A DNA stretch of 64,000 nucleotides from Reyranella sp. Lineage in GTDB: Bacteria > Pseudomonadota > Alphaproteobacteria > Reyranellales > Reyranellaceae. Shown piece after piece: positions 60,971-64,000 of this stretch. Positions within the stretch are counted from its first letter, which is position 1; each line of letters starts with the position of its first letter. Both the position numbers and the translations under genes were made by a program. The stretch covers positions 1-64,000 of the forward strand of contig NZ_JAUSBN010000075.1 in the NCBI RefSeq assembly GCF_030651995.1, in the 5' to 3' direction. The notes under the pieces were generated by a model. It made no database searches. It was not told the DNA's origin and saw only the letters and a list, made by a program, of their open reading frames with translations.

Positions 60971-61633
60971 ATGTCGAAGAAGCCCCGAATCGTCCTCCTG
61001 CACGGCACGCCCGTCGCCATCGAGCCCATCCAGCGCGCGTTCGCCACGCGGTGGCCCGAGGCCGAGCCCGTCGACCTGCTCGACTCCTCGCTGTCGATCG
61101 ATCGCGCCAAGGACCACGACCTGACGCCGCGCATGTTCGAACGCTTCGTCGAGCTCGGCGGCTATGCGCATCGCATCGGGGCCGAGGCGATCCTCGTCAC
61201 CTGCTCGGCGTTCGGGCCGGCGATCGAGCGCATGGCAAAGGAACTGCCGGTGCCCGTGCTGAAGCCCAACGAGGCGATGTTCCGGGAGGCGATCGGCCGG
61301 GGACGGCGGATCGGCATGCTCGCGACCTTCGCGCCGTCGGTGCTGACCATGACGGAGGAGTTCGAGCAGTTCGTCGGTGAGGCAGGCGCGCAGGCGACGC
61401 TCGAGACGATCGTCGTCGAGGGGGCCATGGACGCGTTGCGCAAGGGCGACGCCGACCGGCACAACGCGCTGATCGCCGCGCGGGCGCCCGAGCTCGCGCA
61501 CTGCGACGCCATCATGCTCGCGCACTTCTCGACGTCGCGGGCGCTGGCGGCCGTCACCGCCGCGGTCAACACACCCGTGCTCACCGCGCCCGATGCCGCG
61601 GTCGACCGCATCCGGGCCGCGCTCGCGGGCTGA
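60971..61633 (+). CDS. Aspartate/glutamate racemase-superfamily protein with one catalytic Cys
   Basis: 220 residues from the ATG at 60971. The first half-site Cys is present in ILVTCSAFGPAI, about residue 77. The second half-site, usually a GC or TC motif, reads IMLAHFSTSRAL and has no Cys. Members with a single Cys include arylmalonate decarboxylase-type enzymes and other non-racemases, so a two-base racemase mechanism is unlikely. It sits between a ModA-like and a MaoC gene, suggesting small-acid metabolism. Substrate unknown. Confidence 0.75.
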   Translation: MSKKPRIVLLHGTPVAIEPIQRAFATRWPEAEPVDLLDSSLSIDRAKDHDLTPRMFERFVELGGYAHRIGAEAILVTCSAFGPAIERMAKELPVPVLKPNEAMFREAIGRGRRIGMLATFAPSVLTMTEEFEQFVGEAGAQATLETIVVEGAMDALRKGDADRHNALIAARAPELAHCDAIMLAHFSTSRALAAVTAAVNTPVLTAPDAAVDRIRAALAG

Positions 61634-61667
61634 CCCCGGCATCGCTCGATTAAAAAGGGAGGACATC

Positions 61668-62138
61668 ATGGCAAAGCGAATCGTAGAGAACCCGCAGGCG
61701 ATGAAGGCGCTGGTCGGTCAGGAGCTGGGGGTCAGCGACTGGCTGGTCATGACGCAGGAGCGCATCAATACGTTCGCCGAAGCCAGCGGCGACCATCAGT
61801 GGATCCATGTCGATGTCGAGCGCTGCAAGACCGACATGCCCGATGGGAAGACCATCGCGCACGGTAATCTTACCTTCGCCGTGATCTCCACCTTCGCCCG
61901 CGATGTGCTGAAGATCGACAATGTGCGGAACGGCATAAACTACGGCTCGAACAAGGTGCGCTACACCAGCCCCGTGCAGGTCGGTGCCCGCATCCGCGGC
62001 CGCCAGAAGCTGCTGGCCGCCGACGACATGCCCAACGGCGGCATTCGCATGACCTACCAGTGGACCGTCGAGATCGAGGGCCAGGAGCGTCCGGCCTGTG
62101 TCGCCGAGACCATGAGCATCGCCTACGCGAAGACTTAG
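61668..62138 (+). CDS. MaoC-family dehydratase (NodN-like)
   Basis: 156 residues from the ATG at 61668 with GGGAGGAC before it. The hydratase signature is present: RINTFAEASGDHQWIHVDVERC and KTIAHGNLTF. The DHQWIHVD variant is typical of the NodN/MaoC-like group acting on acyl-CoAs. It ends the three-gene plus-strand run begun by the ModA-like gene. Confidence 0.9.
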   Translation: MAKRIVENPQAMKALVGQELGVSDWLVMTQERINTFAEASGDHQWIHVDVERCKTDMPDGKTIAHGNLTFAVISTFARDVLKIDNVRNGINYGSNKVRYTSPVQVGARIRGRQKLLAADDMPNGGIRMTYQWTVEIEGQERPACVAETMSIAYAKT

Positions 62139-62197
62139 GCGCAGACCGCGGGCGCAGCCGATGGTCATATGGCAATCGTGCGATGCGCCGGAGCGCC

Positions 62198-62644
62198 CTA
62201 AAGCTCGTCCGTCGGCGGCGACAGGTTCGGATCAGCGCCATGCAGCTGCAGATGAGCGCGCGCCTGCGGCAGGGTCTGGAGGAAGCGGTCGATACACCGC
62301 TGGATGTCATCCAGCACGTGCGGCTCCGCAACAACGATACGCTGCGCGCGCTGGAGCGATTTCAGAAGCAAAGTTGCTGCCGCGATCGGCTTGATCAGTC
62401 CCTTGTCGACCTCCACGCCCAGCTCGGTGGGCGGGCGGAGATTGGCAAATGAAGGCAGCTCGTAGGTCATCACCTCGAACTGTAAATCGCGATTGTCTGC
62501 CATCCTGTGAAAGACACGCAGCTTCTTATCAAGATCGATCAAGCGCCAGAAGATGGACTGGATCGTCAGAGGCTCCGGGACCTCATTGGCGCCCTCAGTT
62601 GCAATAGCGGAAAGGGCTTTCTCAGTGTCGTCGGGCGTGGGCAT
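62198..62644 (-). CDS. Hypothetical protein
   Basis: 148 residues from the ATG at 62642-62644 (GAGGTG upstream). Mostly helical and acidic at the N-terminus, with VFHRMADNRDLQFEVMTYEL, KPIAAATLLLKSLQRAQRIV and a C-terminal helix pair rich in Leu and Arg. No membrane segment or signal. Base composition is somewhat lower in GC than the neighbours. No family recognised; the gene is divergent from lemA across a 234-base gap in which I see no further gene. Confidence 0.6.
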   Translation of the reverse strand: MPTPDDTEKALSAIATEGANEVPEPLTIQSIFWRLIDLDKKLRVFHRMADNRDLQFEVMTYELPSFANLRPPTELGVEVDKGLIKPIAAATLLLKSLQRAQRIVVAEPHVLDDIQRCIDRFLQTLPQARAHLQLHGADPNLSPPTDEL

Positions 62645-62878
62645 CGTGTTCACCTCGTGGCGAAAAAAGCACCGGCCCAGTGAACAGTCCACTGATGGAA
62701 TCTGCGAACTTGGAAGGCGGTTTGGGGAAAACGTCCGCACCTGGGCGTTGCAGCATCCCGGCCAGCAAAGCTGAAGGCGGGTTTCGGGCGAAGGCGAAAC
62801 GTCAGGCGGAGTGGAACTTCCGGGAAGGAATGACGTTTCCCACGCGGCTCGACGAGCGTCGGCCTCGCGAGGAGAGTC

Positions 62879-63487
62879 ATGACGGGTACGAGATCGATCT
62901 CAAGTTCATTCCTTTCGCGTCTGGCCACCGCCGTTCTGTGCCTGGGCCTGGCGTCGTGTGGGTACAACACTATCCCGACGCTCGAGGAGCAGGCGAAAGC
63001 GAAGTGGGGCGACGTCCAGAACAACTACCAACGTCGCGCAGACCTGATTCCGAATCTGGTCGCGACGGTTCAAGGCTATGCCAAGCAGGAGAAGGACGTG
63101 TTGACCGCCGTGGTCGAGGCCCGTGCAAAGGCCACCCAGACCAGGATCGACGTGTCCCAGCTCACCGATCCGGAAAAGGTGAAGCAATTTCAGGATGCGC
63201 AGAATCAGCTTTCTGGCGCCCTGGGCCGGCTGATCGCCATCAGCGAGAATTATCCGGACCTCAAATCGAACCAGAATTTCCTGGCGCTGCAGTCGCAGCT
63301 CGAGGGCACGGAGAATCGCATTACCGTCGCGCGTCGCGACTACATCGAGGCGGTGCGGGCCTACAATACGGAGCTCAGGACCTTTCCTGGCATGCTGTGG
63401 GCAATGACCGCATTCCGGTCGAACAAGCCGATGGCTGAATTCACCGCCAGCGATACCGCCCAGACGCCACCGACCGTCAAGTTCTGA
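62879..63487 (+). CDS. lemA: LemA family lipoprotein
   Basis: 202 residues. Lipobox LASC puts the acylated Cys at C27. The LemA core is clear: WGDVQNNYQRRADLIPNLVA, then TVQGYAKQEKDVLTAVVEAR and SENYPDLKSNQNFLALQSQL, ending in FPGMLWAMTAF. LemA proteins are helical, membrane-attached proteins of uncertain role, commonly next to a TPM-domain gene as here (9 bases apart). Confidence 0.92.
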   Translation: MTGTRSISSSFLSRLATAVLCLGLASCGYNTIPTLEEQAKAKWGDVQNNYQRRADLIPNLVATVQGYAKQEKDVLTAVVEARAKATQTRIDVSQLTDPEKVKQFQDAQNQLSGALGRLIAISENYPDLKSNQNFLALQSQLEGTENRITVARRDYIEAVRAYNTELRTFPGMLWAMTAFRSNKPMAEFTASDTAQTPPTVKF

Positions 63488-63496
63488 TCGTCGACC

Positions 63497-64000
63497 ATGC
63501 GTCCGGGTCGTTCGAGAACAGGCGCGTGGATCGCGGGCCTGGCGCTGTCCCTGTTGTTCGGGTTGGCCGCAGTCGCCGCCAATTTCCCGGCATTGACGGG
63601 CAGGGTTGTCGACGAAGCCCGCATCTTGCCGGCGTCCGCTGTCGCAGATCTGGAGTCCAGGCTCGCCGACCTCGAATCGAGGTCGGGTATCCAGCTCGTT
63701 GTCGCCACGGTGAGTTCGCTCGACGGCCAGGAAATCGAGCCGTACGCCAACGCACTATTCCGGACCTGGAAGCTCGGCGACAAGACGAGCAACAAGGGTG
63801 TGTTGCTTCTGGTGGCGCCCAACCAGAAGCGCGTCCGGATCGAGGTTGGGTACGGCCTCGAGGGAACGCTGACCGATGCGCTATCGAAGGTGATCATCGC
63901 CAATGCGATCGCCCCGCGTTTCAAGACGGGCGATTTCGCCGGAGGCATAACGCGCGGCGTCGACGACATCATCATCGTCCTGACGACCGATTCCTCGGAA
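63497..64000 (+). CDS. TPM-domain protein (YgcG family), truncated by window edge
   Basis: The first 168 residues are inside the window. A signal peptide (WIAGLALSLLFGLAAVAA) is followed by the TPM domain: LTGRVVDEARILPASAVADL, IQLVVATVSSLDGQEIEPYA, KGVLLLVAPNQKRVRIEVGY and GLEGTLTDALSKVIIANAIA. Family members are membrane-anchored periplasmic proteins often encoded after LemA; some TPM domains have weak phosphatase activity. The C-terminal part is not visible. Confidence 0.9.
   Translation, partial: MRPGRSRTGAWIAGLALSLLFGLAAVAANFPALTGRVVDEARILPASAVADLESRLADLESRSGIQLVVATVSSLDGQEIEPYANALFRTWKLGDKTSNKGVLLLVAPNQKRVRIEVGYGLEGTLTDALSKVIIANAIAPRFKTGDFAGGITRGVDDIIIVLTTDSSE

Noticed and set aside
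62680-62878. Plus-strand frame before lemA
   Set aside because: No protein-like pattern, and it continues out of frame through lemA.

Overview
The window looks like chromosome from a GC-rich, free-living alphaproteobacterium. The evidence is the alphaproteobacteria-type order lspA - DUF3035 (BamF) lipoprotein - two M16 peptidases - pgi - mutL, many CaiB, acyl-CoA dehydrogenase and MaoC genes, and class III cyclase/ATPase signalling. A Reyranella-like soil or water organism is a guess from gene content, not shown by the sequence. I saw no rRNA, tRNA, CRISPR array or insertion sequence.

Layout. 1-3049: ArsR regulator (cut by the window edge), DUF6285, aminoglycoside-phosphotransferase-like protein, MaoC hydratase, ribF. 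3051-7225: a large adenylate cyclase/AAA/TPR protein preceded in the same direction by two low-GC genes (an unknown protein and an HExxH metalloprotease candidate). 7255-17904: housekeeping run ileS, lspA, bamF-like, M16 pair, pgi, a palindromic repeat, mutL and a small secreted protein. 17914-23954: GNAT; a five-gene minus-strand operon (class I amidotransferase, rluB-type pseudouridine synthase, rsmD, histidine phosphatase, MATE pump); tadA; DUF1028; a possible small ORF. 23939-29435: a HutC-type GntR regulator with a NitT/TauT-type ABC transporter and a phytanoyl-CoA-dioxygenase-like gene, divergent from a rutA-like monooxygenase, with a HutC-like operator between them. 29446-38710: a catabolic locus around an IclR regulator. 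On the minus strand are lactonase, quinone oxidoreductase and IlvD/Edd dehydratase; on the plus strand two acyl-CoA dehydrogenases, a TauD-type dioxygenase and a CoA-transferase. Two matching TTTCACATAT-type palindromes are the likely operators. 38723-42864: small membrane proteins, Ldh-family dehydrogenase, NlpC/P60 peptidase, TIGR03032 protein.

42865-58204 is the most interesting part. It holds two tandem hybrid histidine kinases with Hpt domains, a mannose-6-phosphate-isomerase-like cupin, a 28-repeat RTX/DUF4114 protein, a NUDIX hydrolase, a sigma-54 response regulator, and a compact alginate-type operon (algD-like, HlyD/Alg44-like without PilZ, alg8-like, algL-like). Reading the intergenic DNA shows three sigma-54-type promoters, in front of the kinases, the cupin and the algD-like gene. 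Each has a copy of a CGCGATTTGCAA-like motif centred about 72-76 bp upstream of the -24 element, plus a second element farther out. I infer one regulon in which the kinases and the sigma-54 activator switch on GDP-mannose and alginate-like polymer synthesis.

58220-64000: a SET-domain protein, an iron-ADH-fold protein lacking the usual metal ligands, a ModA-like binding protein, a racemase-family protein, a MaoC protein, a hypothetical protein, LemA, and a TPM-domain protein that runs off the window.
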